A stretch of DNA of 24,110 nucleotides from an uncultured Verrucomicrobiota bacterium (GTDB taxonomy: Bacteria > Verrucomicrobiota > Kiritimatiellia > RFP12 > UBA1067): contig CAMPAA010000015.1 of NCBI GenBank assembly GCA_946631345.1, positions 1 to 24,110 on the forward strand, written 5' to 3'. Each line of letters starts with the position of its first letter. The first letter of the stretch is position 1. The notes beneath the pieces were generated by a model. That model was given only the letters and a program-made list of their open reading frames with translations, made no database searches and was not told the origin of the DNA. Made by a program: the position numbers and the translations under genes. Shown here one piece after another: positions 14,840 through 23,301 of the stretch.

Positions 14840-16195
14840 ATGACGATAGACAGAAAATGGCTGGAGGCGCGCGCGAATGACATCCGAAAGGTGGATTTCA
14901 TCGACCCTGCGCTGTACAGGAAATATAACGTTAAGCGCGGCCTTAGGAACGAGGATGGCACAGGCGTCCTCGTTGGCCTCACCACGATCGGAAACGTGCA
15001 CGGATACGTGGTTTCGGAAGGCGAGAAGCAGGCGGTGCCGGGCGAGCTGTACTACCGCGGCATCAACGTGAAGGACATCGTGCGCGCCGACAAGCGCGAA
15101 CACCGCTTCGGCTACGAGGAGACGGCCTATCTTCTGCTCTTCGGCGAACTTCCCACGATGCGCCAGCTGATCGGCTGGAAGAACATGCTGGGCGCATACC
15201 GCAAGCTGTCCGACGGGTTCAAGGAGAACGCAATCATGCGCAACCCGTCGAAGGATTTGATGAACGCAATGGCGCGCGCAGTGCTTTTCGCCTATGCGTT
15301 CGATCCGGAGGGCGACCCTGACGACATATCCATCGAGAAGTGTCTGGAGCAGTCCATAGACCTCATAGGGACTCTTCCCACAATCGCGGCGTACGCGTTC
15401 CAGGCGAAGCAGCACTACCACAACGGAGCTTCGCTCTTCCTGCGCAACCCAGACCCCAAGAAGTCTACCGCCGAGAACATCCTTTCGATGATCCGCGCCG
15501 ACGGCAAGTACACGAAGCTTGAGGCGGAGACGCTCGACCTCGCGCTGATTCTCCACGCCGAGCACGGCGGCGGCAACAACTCGTCGTTCACCACGCACGT
15601 GGTGACAAGCTCGTTCACCGACATCTATTCGTCGATTGCGGCGTCCATCCTGTCGCTGAAGGGGTCGCGCCATGGCGGCGCGAACCTCCGCGTGATGCGC
15701 CAGATGGAGGAGATCAAGCGCAACGTGAAGGACTGGACTCACCAGCAGAGCGTAGTCAAGTACCTCGAAAAGATCGCCGACAAGAAGGCGGGCGACCACA
15801 CGGGGCTCATCTACGGCCTGGGACATGCCGTCTACACGATTTCAGATCCGCGCGCGCAGATGCTCAAGTCGAAGGCGGAGCATCTCGCAAAGGAGAAGGG
15901 GCGCATGGACGACATGAGGCTCTTCGAATGCGTGGAGGCGCTTGGCCCCGCCATCATCAAGGCGCGCCATCCGCGCGCGGAGGATGTGTGCGCCAACGTA
16001 GACCTCTACTCCGGGCTCGTCTATGACATGCTTGGCATCCCCAAGGATCTGTACACGCCGCTCTTCGCGGTGGCGCGGTGCGTGAGCTGGTGCGCGCACC
16101 GCATGGAGGAGCTCATAAACCACGGCCCGATAATACGTCCGGCCTACAAACCTCTTTTTCATCCCAAGAAGTATGTTTCACTGAAAGATCGCTGA
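14840..16195 (+). CDS. gltA: Citrate synthase (citrate/2-methylcitrate synthase family)
   Basis: A 451-residue cytosolic enzyme that condenses oxaloacetate with acetyl-CoA to give citrate. The catalytic triad by alignment is H242 in LHAEHGGGNNS, H278 in GSRHGGAN, and D388 in ANVDLYSG; GLGHAVYT (326-333) adds the substrate-binding histidine. The N-terminus before residue 40 and the sequence HGGGNNSSFTTHVV are of the type seen in anaerobic gut bacteria rather than the E. coli hexameric allosteric form. A 2-methylcitrate activity cannot be excluded, but no prpB, prpD or other propionate gene is nearby. It has a strong promoter and ribosome site of its own. argJ begins one base after its stop, which links carbon entry toward 2-oxoglutarate with glutamate/arginine synthesis. 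Confidence 0.95.
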   Translation: MTIDRKWLEARANDIRKVDFIDPALYRKYNVKRGLRNEDGTGVLVGLTTIGNVHGYVVSEGEKQAVPGELYYRGINVKDIVRADKREHRFGYEETAYLLLFGELPTMRQLIGWKNMLGAYRKLSDGFKENAIMRNPSKDLMNAMARAVLFAYAFDPEGDPDDISIEKCLEQSIDLIGTLPTIAAYAFQAKQHYHNGASLFLRNPDPKKSTAENILSMIRADGKYTKLEAETLDLALILHAEHGGGNNSSFTTHVVTSSFTDIYSSIAASILSLKGSRHGGANLRVMRQMEEIKRNVKDWTHQQSVVKYLEKIADKKAGDHTGLIYGLGHAVYTISDPRAQMLKSKAEHLAKEKGRMDDMRLFECVEALGPAIIKARHPRAEDVCANVDLYSGLVYDMLGIPKDLYTPLFAVARCVSWCAHRMEELINHGPIIRPAYKPLFHPKKYVSLKDR

Positions 16196-16196
16196 C

Positions 16197-17420
16197 ATGG
16201 AAAGGTTCACGGCAATAGAAGGCGGCGTTTGCGCGCCGAAGGGTTTCCGCGCGGCAGGAGTGGCCGCCGGCATCAAGTACAAGGACAGAAAGGACGTGGC
16301 GCTTATCGTGGCGGATGCTCCGTGCACGGCGGCGGCGATGTTCACCACAAACAGCCTGGCGGCGGCTCCGGTGGTTCTGGACCGCGGGATCGCGCGGTTC
16401 GGCTGCGCCCAGGCCATTCTGGCGAACTCAGGCTGCGCGAACGCTTGTACCGGGCCTGATGGCCTCCGCGACGCCGTAGAGTGCGTCAAGGCGACGGCGG
16501 CCGAGCTTCGCATCGATCCGCGCCACGTGTTCGTGGCGTCCACAGGCGTGATCGGTCGGCGGCTTCCGATGAAGCGGATGCTTTCCGGCATGCGCGAGGC
16601 GGTGAAGCGGCTGGATTCGACGCCGCAGGCCGGGCTTGACGCCGAGCTTGCGGTGATGACCACCGACACTCGCCCGAAGCAGGCTGCGGTCAAGGTGAAG
16701 ATCCTCGGCCATGAGGTGACGATCGGTGGAATGTGCAAGGGCTCGGGCATGATCGAGCCGAACATGGCGACGATGCTTGGGTTCATAACCACGGACTGCG
16801 CCATCGCTCCCGGCATGCTGCGCAACGCCCTGCGCAGCGCTGTCGCGCGCGGCTTCAACCGCCTCGTGGTGGACGGCGACGAATCGACCAACGACTCGGT
16901 GTTCATCCTGGCCTCAGGCCGGGCAGGGAACAAGGAGATACGCCATCCCGACTCCTCCTTCCGCGCCTTCCGCGATGCGCTCATACAGCTCATAGTTGCG
17001 CTCACCAAGCAGATGGCCGCCGACGGCGAGGGCGCAACCAAGTTCGTCACGGTTCGCGTTGTGGGCGCGGCAACCGAGCGCGACGCCGAAGCCGCAGCGC
17101 GCGCAATCGCAAAGTCCCCCCTCTGCAAGACGAGCTGGTTCGGGAAGGATCCGAACTGGGGGCGCGTGCTCGCCGCAGTCGGGTACTCCGGCGCGAAGAT
17201 CGACGAAAACACGGTCGAGGTCTTCTACGGCAAGACATGGGCGTACAAGCAGGGCAAGGTGGCGGACGGACTGCAGCTCAAGAAGCTTGCCGCCGAACTG
17301 GAAGCCCCTGAGATCACGATAACCGTAAACCTTCATTTCAACAGCAGCCGGCAGGCGGAAATCTACACGTGCGACTTCTCCACCGACTACGTACACATCA
17401 ACGCAGACTACACTACCTGA
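16197..17420 (+). CDS. argJ: Glutamate N-acetyltransferase / ornithine acetyltransferase
   Basis: A 407-residue enzyme of the ArgJ family, which recycles the acetyl group from N-acetylornithine to glutamate in the cyclic arginine pathway; bifunctional forms also use acetyl-CoA. The precursor cleaves itself into alpha and beta chains at an Ala-Thr bond inside KGSGMIEPNMATMLGF; here the new N-terminal nucleophile would be T192. The oxyanion-hole motif STGVIG is in the first half, and the C-terminal part carries the KDPNWGRV motif. Length is normal. The start lies one base after the gltA stop with only a weak ribosome site, so translation is probably coupled. No other arg gene is present in the window. 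Mono- or bifunctional activity cannot be told by eye. Confidence 0.96.
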   Translation: MERFTAIEGGVCAPKGFRAAGVAAGIKYKDRKDVALIVADAPCTAAAMFTTNSLAAAPVVLDRGIARFGCAQAILANSGCANACTGPDGLRDAVECVKATAAELRIDPRHVFVASTGVIGRRLPMKRMLSGMREAVKRLDSTPQAGLDAELAVMTTDTRPKQAAVKVKILGHEVTIGGMCKGSGMIEPNMATMLGFITTDCAIAPGMLRNALRSAVARGFNRLVVDGDESTNDSVFILASGRAGNKEIRHPDSSFRAFRDALIQLIVALTKQMAADGEGATKFVTVRVVGAATERDAEAAARAIAKSPLCKTSWFGKDPNWGRVLAAVGYSGAKIDENTVEVFYGKTWAYKQGKVADGLQLKKLAAELEAPEITITVNLHFNSSRQAEIYTCDFSTDYVHINADYTT

Positions 17421-17434
17421 AAAGGATCACGAAA

Positions 17435-19018
17435 ATGGCATCAGAATCAAACGCCTACAGCTGGCAAACGTTTACGCACCGCGGACTGAAGCAGGTGAAA
17501 CTGCAGTCTGGCGATGACATCAGGCACCTCAAGGAGCTCGACCAGAAGCACTGGACGGTGCTGGCCGCGTCTAACAAGGGCCTTAGGTTCGACCCCCGCA
17601 CGCTCGAGCTTCTGGACACCGACGGCGATGGCCGCATCCGCGTGCCGGAGGTGCTGGCAGCCATTGACTTCCTGGAGTCGAAGGGCGTGGATCTCGATTC
17701 GCTCTTCAAGGATGATCCAGAGAACGAGAAGCAGCTTGCCACGATATCCGAGAAGCTTGCAGACCTCGCCAAGGTCGATCCGACGGATGCCGAAAAGGCG
17801 GCGATGAAGGCATGGGAGGAAGCTCCCGCCAAGGATGCCGCAATCCTTCCGCTCAAGGAGGCCACGGCTGACGCCGATGCCGCGCTCGCTGCGGTCGAGC
17901 CGCTTCTGGATGCGTTCTTCACGCCTCCGGCCGATGCCCCGCTCGTGATGGATGGCCCCGAGACGGCCCTGCCGCTTGCGGGCAACCTCAACCCCAAGTT
18001 CGCGGACGCCATAGCCGCGTTCGCCGAGAAGGCGGTCGTGCCGACGATTGGCGCATGCGACAGCCTCACGCGCAAGGATTACGGCAAGGTCAAGGCCGCG
18101 TTCGCACCCTACCGCGCATGGGTGGCGTCGAAGCCGGTGATGAACGCGGGCGCGAAAGCGGTGCTGGAGGACGAGGAGCGCGTGGTTCGCTACAAGATGC
18201 ACCTTGCCGACTACCTTCAGAACTACGTGAACCAGTCCCACCTCTACGACTTCTCCAAGGAGGCGATATACCTCACGGGCACGCTCTTCATCGACGGGCG
18301 CGAGTGCAGGCTCTGCTTCCACGTGGATGACGAAGGCGCCCATTCCGCGCTCGCCGAACGGTCCGACTGCTGCATCATATACCTCAAGCTGACGCGCAAG
18401 GGCGCGGCCGAGCCCCGCAACATCTGCGCGGTGATAACCGCAGGCCGAACGATACCGCTCTACGTGGGCCGCAACGGTCTTTTCTACGACCGCGACGGCA
18501 ATTCGTGGGACGCTACCATCACGAAGGTGGTCATGTCGCAGGTTTCGCTCCGTGAAGCGTTCTGGGCGCCATGGCGCAAGATCGGCGAGATGATAGGCAC
18601 GCAGGTGAAGAAGTTCGTGGGTGACACCCAGTCGAAGACAGTGGGCGGCGTTACGAAGGCTGTCGATGGCGTCGGCACAAATGCGGCGGCGAAGACCGAA
18701 GGCAAGCCGGCGGACTCCTCCGCAAACGGCGCGGCGCTCGCAAGCTCAGTGGCGGCGCTCGGCATCGGCATCGGCATGGTCGGAGCGGCGTTCGCCGGCA
18801 TCGTTGGCCTTGTCGCCGGCCTTCCATGGTGGAAGACCGCCATTGGCGTGCTGCTGATCATTGCCGCCGTTTCGCTCCCAAGCGTAATCCTGGCGTGGTT
18901 CAAGCTCCGCCGCCGCGATCTTGGCGCAGTGCTGAACGCATGTGGCTGGGCGGTGAACCGTCCTCTCCGCTTCTCGCAGAAGTTGGCGAAGAGATTCACG
19001 CGCCGCACCTGCCTGTAA
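17435..19018 (+). CDS. Conserved protein with EF-hand-like loop and C-terminal membrane helices, function unknown
   Basis: A 527-residue protein that I cannot assign a function. Near the N-terminus, DTDGDGRIRVPE (residues 61-72) is a canonical EF-hand calcium loop with ligands at 61, 63, 65, 67 and 72, preceded by a helical region with LDQKHWTVLAAS. A central alanine/lysine-rich helical part follows. A beta-rich domain (about 280-390) includes C291xxC294 and FYDRDGNSWDATITKVV (350-366). A low-complexity linker then leads to two membrane helices (about 437-463 and 468-489) and a basic C-terminal tail with several arginines. There is no signal peptide, so the large N-terminal part is probably cytosolic. 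I recall similar uncharacterised proteins from gut Bacteroidetes and PVC bacteria. ATG at 17435 follows AAAGGA. It sits 14 nt after argJ and 3 nt before nadK. Confidence 0.8.
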   Translation: MASESNAYSWQTFTHRGLKQVKLQSGDDIRHLKELDQKHWTVLAASNKGLRFDPRTLELLDTDGDGRIRVPEVLAAIDFLESKGVDLDSLFKDDPENEKQLATISEKLADLAKVDPTDAEKAAMKAWEEAPAKDAAILPLKEATADADAALAAVEPLLDAFFTPPADAPLVMDGPETALPLAGNLNPKFADAIAAFAEKAVVPTIGACDSLTRKDYGKVKAAFAPYRAWVASKPVMNAGAKAVLEDEERVVRYKMHLADYLQNYVNQSHLYDFSKEAIYLTGTLFIDGRECRLCFHVDDEGAHSALAERSDCCIIYLKLTRKGAAEPRNICAVITAGRTIPLYVGRNGLFYDRDGNSWDATITKVVMSQVSLREAFWAPWRKIGEMIGTQVKKFVGDTQSKTVGGVTKAVDGVGTNAAAKTEGKPADSSANGAALASSVAALGIGIGMVGAAFAGIVGLVAGLPWWKTAIGVLLIIAAVSLPSVILAWFKLRRRDLGAVLNACGWAVNRPLRFSQKLAKRFTRRTCL

Positions 19019-19021
19019 GGG

Positions 19022-19810
19022 ATGAAGACCGTAGCCTTCTCGGTGAACGACTCCAAGCCGGCCGCGCCAGCTGTGCGCGACCGGCTGGTGTCGCTTGCGC
19101 AGCGATGCGGGCTGACGGTCGTGGAGGCCGGAGGAGCGTCGCCCGACGTTGTGGTGGTGCTTGGAGGCGACGGCACGATGCTTTCCGCCGTCCACCGCTT
19201 CCCCGGCATTCCGCTGCTGGGGCTTAACCTCGGTTCGCTCGGATACCTCGCCTCGGTAGAGGAGACGCATTTCGACGATGCCATCCGCGCCCTCGCTGAA
19301 GGGCGCTACGGGGTGTCGCGCCGCACCGCGCTGACGGTGCGCGGCGTGAACGCGCTCAACGACGTGGTCGTGTCGCGTGGCGTGACAGGCCATGCGATCA
19401 GGCTCCATTTCAGCGTGGACGGAAAGCCGGTAACGCGCTTCGTCGCCGATGGTCTCGTGATCGCAACGCCTACCGGCTCTACGGCCTATTCGCTGGCGGC
19501 GGGCGGTCCGGTGCTTATGCCAGCTTCGCAGTCGTTCGTGGTTACGCCTGTATGCCCGCACGCACTCTCCTCTCGGCCGCTCGTGCTGAAGGATGACGTT
19601 CGCATGGCCGTCACTGTCGAGGTGCGCGAGGCGGGGGACGAGCCTGCCGTGTTCGCCGACGGGCGTCAGGTGTGCACGCTTGCGGCCGGAGATACGCTTG
19701 AAATAGCGAAGTCGTCCGCAACCGTTCCGCTCGTGGAGCTTGATGCCGTAAACCCGTATGCGGTGCTGACGCGCAAGCTTGGATGGTCTGGTTCGTCCAT
19801 AAGGCCTTGA
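19022..19810 (+). CDS. nadK: NAD kinase
   Basis: A 262-residue cytosolic enzyme that phosphorylates NAD to NADP using ATP or polyphosphate. The diagnostic GGDGT is at residues 48-52, N113-D114 corresponds to the NE/ND motif binding the nicotinamide ribose, and the glycine-rich segment DGLVIATPTGSTAYSLAAGG begins at 143. Length is slightly short compared with E. coli NadK (292), mainly at the N-terminus. The ATG follows the previous stop by three bases, with AAGGG too close to serve as a standard ribosome site, so coupling to the upstream membrane protein is likely. rnc follows after 13 nt. Supplying NADP links logically with gnd and ribD elsewhere in the window, but those are separate units. 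Confidence 0.96.
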   Translation: MKTVAFSVNDSKPAAPAVRDRLVSLAQRCGLTVVEAGGASPDVVVVLGGDGTMLSAVHRFPGIPLLGLNLGSLGYLASVEETHFDDAIRALAEGRYGVSRRTALTVRGVNALNDVVVSRGVTGHAIRLHFSVDGKPVTRFVADGLVIATPTGSTAYSLAAGGPVLMPASQSFVVTPVCPHALSSRPLVLKDDVRMAVTVEVREAGDEPAVFADGRQVCTLAAGDTLEIAKSSATVPLVELDAVNPYAVLTRKLGWSGSSIRP

Positions 19811-19823
19811 TCGGGGGAGTGCA

Positions 19824-20537
19824 ATGACGGAGCTTGAACGGCGGCTTGGCCATGAGTTTTCTGATGCATCTCTCCTTGAGACGGCGCTGACGACACCGGC
19901 GTGCCGCATGGATCGACCTGAGGTGGAGGACAATCAGCGCCTTGAGTTCCTGGGCGACGCCGTATTTGGCCTTTTGAGCGCGGACGCAGTCTTCGCCGCA
20001 TATCCATGGGAGCAGGAAGGGCCGCTGACGGTACGCCGCACGCATCTCGTGTCGGGAGCCGCGCTTGCGGCCGCCGCCGAGCGAATCGGGCTCGGCTCAT
20101 TCCTTAGGCGCAACGTTGGCGCGGCACCTCTGCAACCACATGCCAAGGTGCTCGCGGATGCGCTTGAGGCGGTGATGGGGGCGGTTTGGCTCGATGCCGG
20201 GATAGATGCGGCAAGGGCGGTGTTTGCCCGGTTGCATCTTCCAATAGACGAAAAGCTGAACGAGTGGGCGACAAACCCCAAGGGGCATCTTCAGGTGCTG
20301 GCGCAGGCTATGAGACCTTCGCGCCATCCCGTGTATACCATAAATCAGGTAAAAGGTCCTTCGCACGCGCCAACGGTCACGGTGACCGTAGAGGTTGCAG
20401 GCCTTGGCCGGGCGACCGCCACAGCCGGTTCGCAGCGCCAGGCTGAAATATCGGCGGCGGCGGCGCTGCTGACCGAGCTTGACAGGAGCGACAAACAGCG
20501 CCACGGGAATGGCGCATCGAAGAAAGGGCGCAAATGA
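19824..20537 (+). CDS. rnc: Ribonuclease III
   Basis: A 237-residue double-strand-specific endoribonuclease that processes rRNA precursors and structured mRNAs. The signature NQRLEFLGD is at residues 37-45, with E41 and D45, and LADALEA (110-116) provides D112 and E115, so all four catalytic acidic residues of the metal site are present. The first position of the usual NERLEFLGD is Q instead of E, a conservative change away from the active residues. A C-terminal dsRNA-binding domain (about 152-221) begins NPKGHLQVLAQ, and a basic tail ends the protein. The ribosome site GGGGGAG before ATG 19824 is good. The stop overlaps the next gene by four bases (ATGA). Confidence 0.95.
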   Translation: MTELERRLGHEFSDASLLETALTTPACRMDRPEVEDNQRLEFLGDAVFGLLSADAVFAAYPWEQEGPLTVRRTHLVSGAALAAAAERIGLGSFLRRNVGAAPLQPHAKVLADALEAVMGAVWLDAGIDAARAVFARLHLPIDEKLNEWATNPKGHLQVLAQAMRPSRHPVYTINQVKGPSHAPTVTVTVEVAGLGRATATAGSQRQAEISAAAALLTELDRSDKQRHGNGASKKGRK

Positions 20538-21916
20538 ACAGGCGAGACTTCATCAGGATGGGCGCGCTTGCGACGGCTGCTGCAGGCACAGGATGCGCAA
20601 GCCCGGCGGCGAAGGGCGGCAAACCGTTCAGGCCGATATCCATCAGCAGCGCCGATTGCCTGTTCGAGCGCGAGCCGATGGTCCGGCCGTTCGGGTTCAA
20701 GGGCGGATATCTCACGGAGGAGTGGGTCGTCGCCTCCTGCCTGCGGGCGGATTCGGGCAGGTTCGGTATCGGCCTCGGTACGCAAAGCTGCCTGTGGAGC
20801 GATGCGAGCGTGTTCGCTTCCAACTCCGAGGACGGCGGCAACGCGATGATGTTCGCGATGACGCAGCATGCTCTCAGGCTCATCGAGGGCAGGTCCTTCC
20901 CTTCGCCTGTGGAGATGACAGATTGGTTGTGGCCGCAGGTGTTGGAATACGGCAAGTCGGTCACGTCCAATCCAAGGCTGCGCGCCACGTTCGCGCTGAA
21001 TTCGCTGGTTTCCGTCGATAACGCCGCATGGGTGCTCTTCGCCCGCGAGAACGGCATGGCTGGATTTGACGAGATGATACCGGCCGCCTACCGTCCGTCG
21101 CTTGCGGAGCATCACGCGAAATGCGCCTCGATCCCGCTCTTCTCGTACAAGGTTCCACCGGCCGAGATCAAGAGCGCCGTGGATGCCGGATACTTTTTCA
21201 TGAAGATCAAGATTGGGCAGCCCGGCACACAGCAGGAGATGCTGGAGAGGGACATTGCGCGCGTTTCGCAGATACACGCCGTGCTGAAGGACTGTCGCAC
21301 GCCGTACACCAAGACTGGCCGCCTGCCGTACTATTTCGACGCGAACGGACGCTACGAGAAGAAGGATACGCTCTTCAGGTTCATCGACCACCTGAAGAAG
21401 ATAGGTGCATATGAGCAGGTGGCGATCATCGAGGAGCCGTTCGACGAACATGCCGACATCGACGTGAGCGACATTCCTTTGCGGCTCGCGGCGGACGAGA
21501 GCGCGCATACGGTGAAGGATGCCCTTGATCGCATCGGGATGGGATACCGGGCAATGGCGCTGAAGCCGATAGCGAAGACGATGTCGATGTCGATGAAGAT
21601 TGCCCAGGCGGCGTTCGAGAAGCAGGTGCCTTGCTTCTGCGCAGACCTCACCGTGTGCCCAGTGCTTGTCGAATGGAACAAGGCTGTTGCGGCGCGTCTG
21701 CCGGCGTTTCCGGGCATTGGCGACCTTGGCCTCGTGGAGACGAACGGGCACCAGAACTTCCGCAACTGGGAGACGATGCGCAAGGACCTTGCCCATCCGG
21801 ATGCGCATTGGACGCGCACGGAAAGGGGCGTGTTTGAGTGCGACGCCGACTACTATGCGAAATCCGGCGGCATCCTTGCGCCGCTTCCACGCTACGAGAA
21901 ACTATTTCATCTATGA
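20534..21916 (+). CDS. Tat-exported enolase-superfamily enzyme (MLE/dipeptide epimerase-like)
   Basis: A 460-residue protein starting with a twin-arginine signal, RRDFIR at residues 3-8 followed by an alanine-rich core and a cysteine at 21, so it is predicted to leave the cytoplasm folded; a lipid anchor at C21 is possible but the lipobox (GTGC) is poor. The rest is an enolase-superfamily barrel: K224-I-K226 on the second strand, metal ligands D269 (YFDANG), E300 or E301 (IIEEPF) and D321 (AADES), and K344 (ALKPIAK) on the sixth strand. This Lys/Asp/Glu/Asp/Lys set fits the muconate-lactonising/dipeptide-epimerase subgroup rather than mandelate racemase. The N-terminal capping domain is divergent. 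Substrate is unknown; an acid sugar or peptide in the periplasm is possible. It overlaps rnc by ATGA. Confidence 0.82.
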   Translation: MNRRDFIRMGALATAAAGTGCASPAAKGGKPFRPISISSADCLFEREPMVRPFGFKGGYLTEEWVVASCLRADSGRFGIGLGTQSCLWSDASVFASNSEDGGNAMMFAMTQHALRLIEGRSFPSPVEMTDWLWPQVLEYGKSVTSNPRLRATFALNSLVSVDNAAWVLFARENGMAGFDEMIPAAYRPSLAEHHAKCASIPLFSYKVPPAEIKSAVDAGYFFMKIKIGQPGTQQEMLERDIARVSQIHAVLKDCRTPYTKTGRLPYYFDANGRYEKKDTLFRFIDHLKKIGAYEQVAIIEEPFDEHADIDVSDIPLRLAADESAHTVKDALDRIGMGYRAMALKPIAKTMSMSMKIAQAAFEKQVPCFCADLTVCPVLVEWNKAVAARLPAFPGIGDLGLVETNGHQNFRNWETMRKDLAHPDAHWTRTERGVFECDADYYAKSGGILAPLPRYEKLFHL

Positions 21917-21928
21917 CCGGAGACCTTG

Positions 21929-23167
21929 ATGGAACGATTTGAACTTGATCCGCAGCTGCAAGACGAAATCCGCGCCCGCGTTATGGGCGATGGCTTCATG
22001 AAGATTGTCCAGACCGTGCGCAGGAACGGCAAGCTTTTCAAGATCGTGATGCGGCCTGTCGAGATAGGCGGTGTGCGCAAGTTTCAGGCGGAGATGACGG
22101 ACGAGGGACAGGTGCGCGTGAAGAACTTCGACGCCGCCGGAGCGGCGGAGGGACTGGAGGAGATCATCGCGCAGAAGGGTGCGCGCGAGATGCATCTGAT
22201 GACGGCGAAGGGCGACCTGCACGTGCGCGTTACGAAGAAGGGGCATGTACTCGTGTCGCGCTCCGCCGAGATGAACCGCGAAGTTACGGTGCAGCCGCAC
22301 GACCGCGTCAAGAAGCAGCCGCTTACCTCATTCGACTCCGCTGCGCTCCTGAAGGCGATCGGGATTGCAGACGGCGAGGGGAAGGTGCGCGCCTCGATGC
22401 GCGGCAAGTACGACCAGGTGAACGAGTTCCTGCGCATCGTCGGAGAGACTGTCGCCGAGGAGCCTGGCAAGGCGTTTACGGTAGTTGACTGCGGATGCGG
22501 AAAGGCGTATCTCACGCTTTCGCTCTGGTTTTTCCTCTCGCAGGCGATGGGCTTCAAGGATGTGCGCGTTGTCGGCATCGACCGAAGGAGCGATGTGGTG
22601 TCGGCGGCGCGAAGCATGGCAGAGCGTCTGGACGTCGCCGACAGGGTGACGTTCGTGGAGTGCGATCTCGCCGCCCTTGACGGGCGCGATGCGATGCCGG
22701 AGGGTCTGGACCATGTTGATCTTGTCGTATCACTGCATGCCTGCGACACGGCGACGGACGAGGCTTTGGCGAAGGGCGTTGAATGGAAAGCGCGCTACGT
22801 GCTAAGCGCGCCGTGCTGCCAGCATGAGCTGCAGAAGGTGATAGGCGGCTCAACCGGGCGCGCACAGAGCGATTTCGCGGGGCTCCTCAGGCAGAACATT
22901 CTCCGTGAACGGCTCTGCGATCTCCTCACAGATGCTTTCCGGGCCATGATAATGCGGATTCTGGGCTTCCGCACGCAGGTGGTGGAGTTCGTTTCGCCTG
23001 ACGCGACTGCACGCAATATCATGCTCAAGTGCGAATACGGCGTGAAGTCGGGACAGTCTGGGGTGGTTTCGGAATATCTGAATCTCCGTGACGCATGGAA
23101 GGTGACACCTTGGCTGGAGACGCGTCTTGCCAAGTTGCTGGACCGTCATCTTTCCCGCTATTCCTGA
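21929..23167 (+). CDS. SAM-dependent methyltransferase of unknown substrate
   Basis: A 412-residue protein with an N-terminal region of about 170 residues that I do not recognise, then a class I methyltransferase fold. SAM motif I is VDCGCGKAYLTL (186-197), followed by GIDRR (216-220) for the ribose-binding acidic residue, CDL at about 245-247 and SLHACDTATDEAL (268-280). The motif APCC (294-297) followed by Q-H and the LHACD sequence resemble the Methyltransf_32 group, which contains putative RNA or protein methyltransferases. The start is ATG 21929, with CCGGAG (21917-21922) as ribosome site; a TTG directly before it is less likely. It follows the exported enolase-like gene by 12 nt and is the last gene before a regulated clpB, so it probably ends its transcription unit. 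Confidence 0.82.
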   Translation: MERFELDPQLQDEIRARVMGDGFMKIVQTVRRNGKLFKIVMRPVEIGGVRKFQAEMTDEGQVRVKNFDAAGAAEGLEEIIAQKGAREMHLMTAKGDLHVRVTKKGHVLVSRSAEMNREVTVQPHDRVKKQPLTSFDSAALLKAIGIADGEGKVRASMRGKYDQVNEFLRIVGETVAEEPGKAFTVVDCGCGKAYLTLSLWFFLSQAMGFKDVRVVGIDRRSDVVSAARSMAERLDVADRVTFVECDLAALDGRDAMPEGLDHVDLVVSLHACDTATDEALAKGVEWKARYVLSAPCCQHELQKVIGGSTGRAQSDFAGLLRQNILRERLCDLLTDAFRAMIMRILGFRTQVVEFVSPDATARNIMLKCEYGVKSGQSGVVSEYLNLRDAWKVTPWLETRLAKLLDRHLSRYS

Positions 23168-23197
23168 TAGCGCGGCGCATAGCGGTGTTGCGCAAAT

Positions 23198-23234
23198 GGC
23201 ACAAGTGTGCCGCCGGAGTGTGACATATTGTCAC
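23198..23234. promoter_or_regulatory. Two palindromes upstream of clpB, possible activator sites
   Basis: GGCACA-AG-TGTGCC (23198-23211) and GTGACA-TAT-TGTCAC (23220-23234) are perfect inverted repeats whose centres are about 22 bp apart, close to two helical turns. They lie about 50-85 bp before the predicted clpB transcription start, so they may be binding sites for an activator or repressor. The second is similar to CRP-type half-sites but with seven rather than six bases between TGTGA and TCAC. Confidence 0.5.
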
Positions 23235-23256
23235 GACTGCGGACGTATTGTCGGTT

Positions 23257-23272
23257 TGGCACGGCGGATGCA
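23257..23272 (+). promoter_or_regulatory. Sigma-54-type (-24/-12) promoter of clpB
   Basis: TGGCACG (23257-23263) matches the -24 consensus at all seven bases, and after four bases ATGCA (23268-23272) matches the -12 element TTGCA at four of five. The GG-to-GC distance is exactly the required 12 bases. The predicted start site is near 23283, four bases before the AAGGAG ribosome site and 19 before the clpB ATG, which is an ideal placement. Confidence 0.65.
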
Positions 23273-23301
23273 TGAGGAGTGCCGAGAAGGAGACATGAAC
23301 C

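Larger units (their letters stand above)
23168..23301. other. Regulatory intergenic region between the methyltransferase and clpB
   Basis: This 134-bp gap contains the two palindromes and the -24/-12 promoter listed separately. It holds no gene apart from a four-codon ATG frame at 23295. TATTGTC occurs twice (about 23227 and 23246). No convincing terminator with a T-tract is visible after the methyltransferase gene, and no sequence resembling a Clp N-domain is encoded here. Confidence 0.7.

Noticed and set aside
20345..21808. Minus-strand 487-codon frame opposite rnc and the enolase-like gene
   Set aside because: Same shadow pattern, with no recognisable motif, opposite two genes with intact catalytic residues.
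23197..23211. A second sigma-54 site at TGGCAC in the first palindrome upstream of clpB
   Set aside because: The GG-to-GC distance is one base short of the required spacing.
23256..23285. CIRCE-like (HrcA) operator before clpB
   Set aside because: TTGGCAC and GAGTGCC arms are present, but the spacing is three bases too long and the inner bases do not pair; the -24/-12 promoter explains the TGGCAC better.
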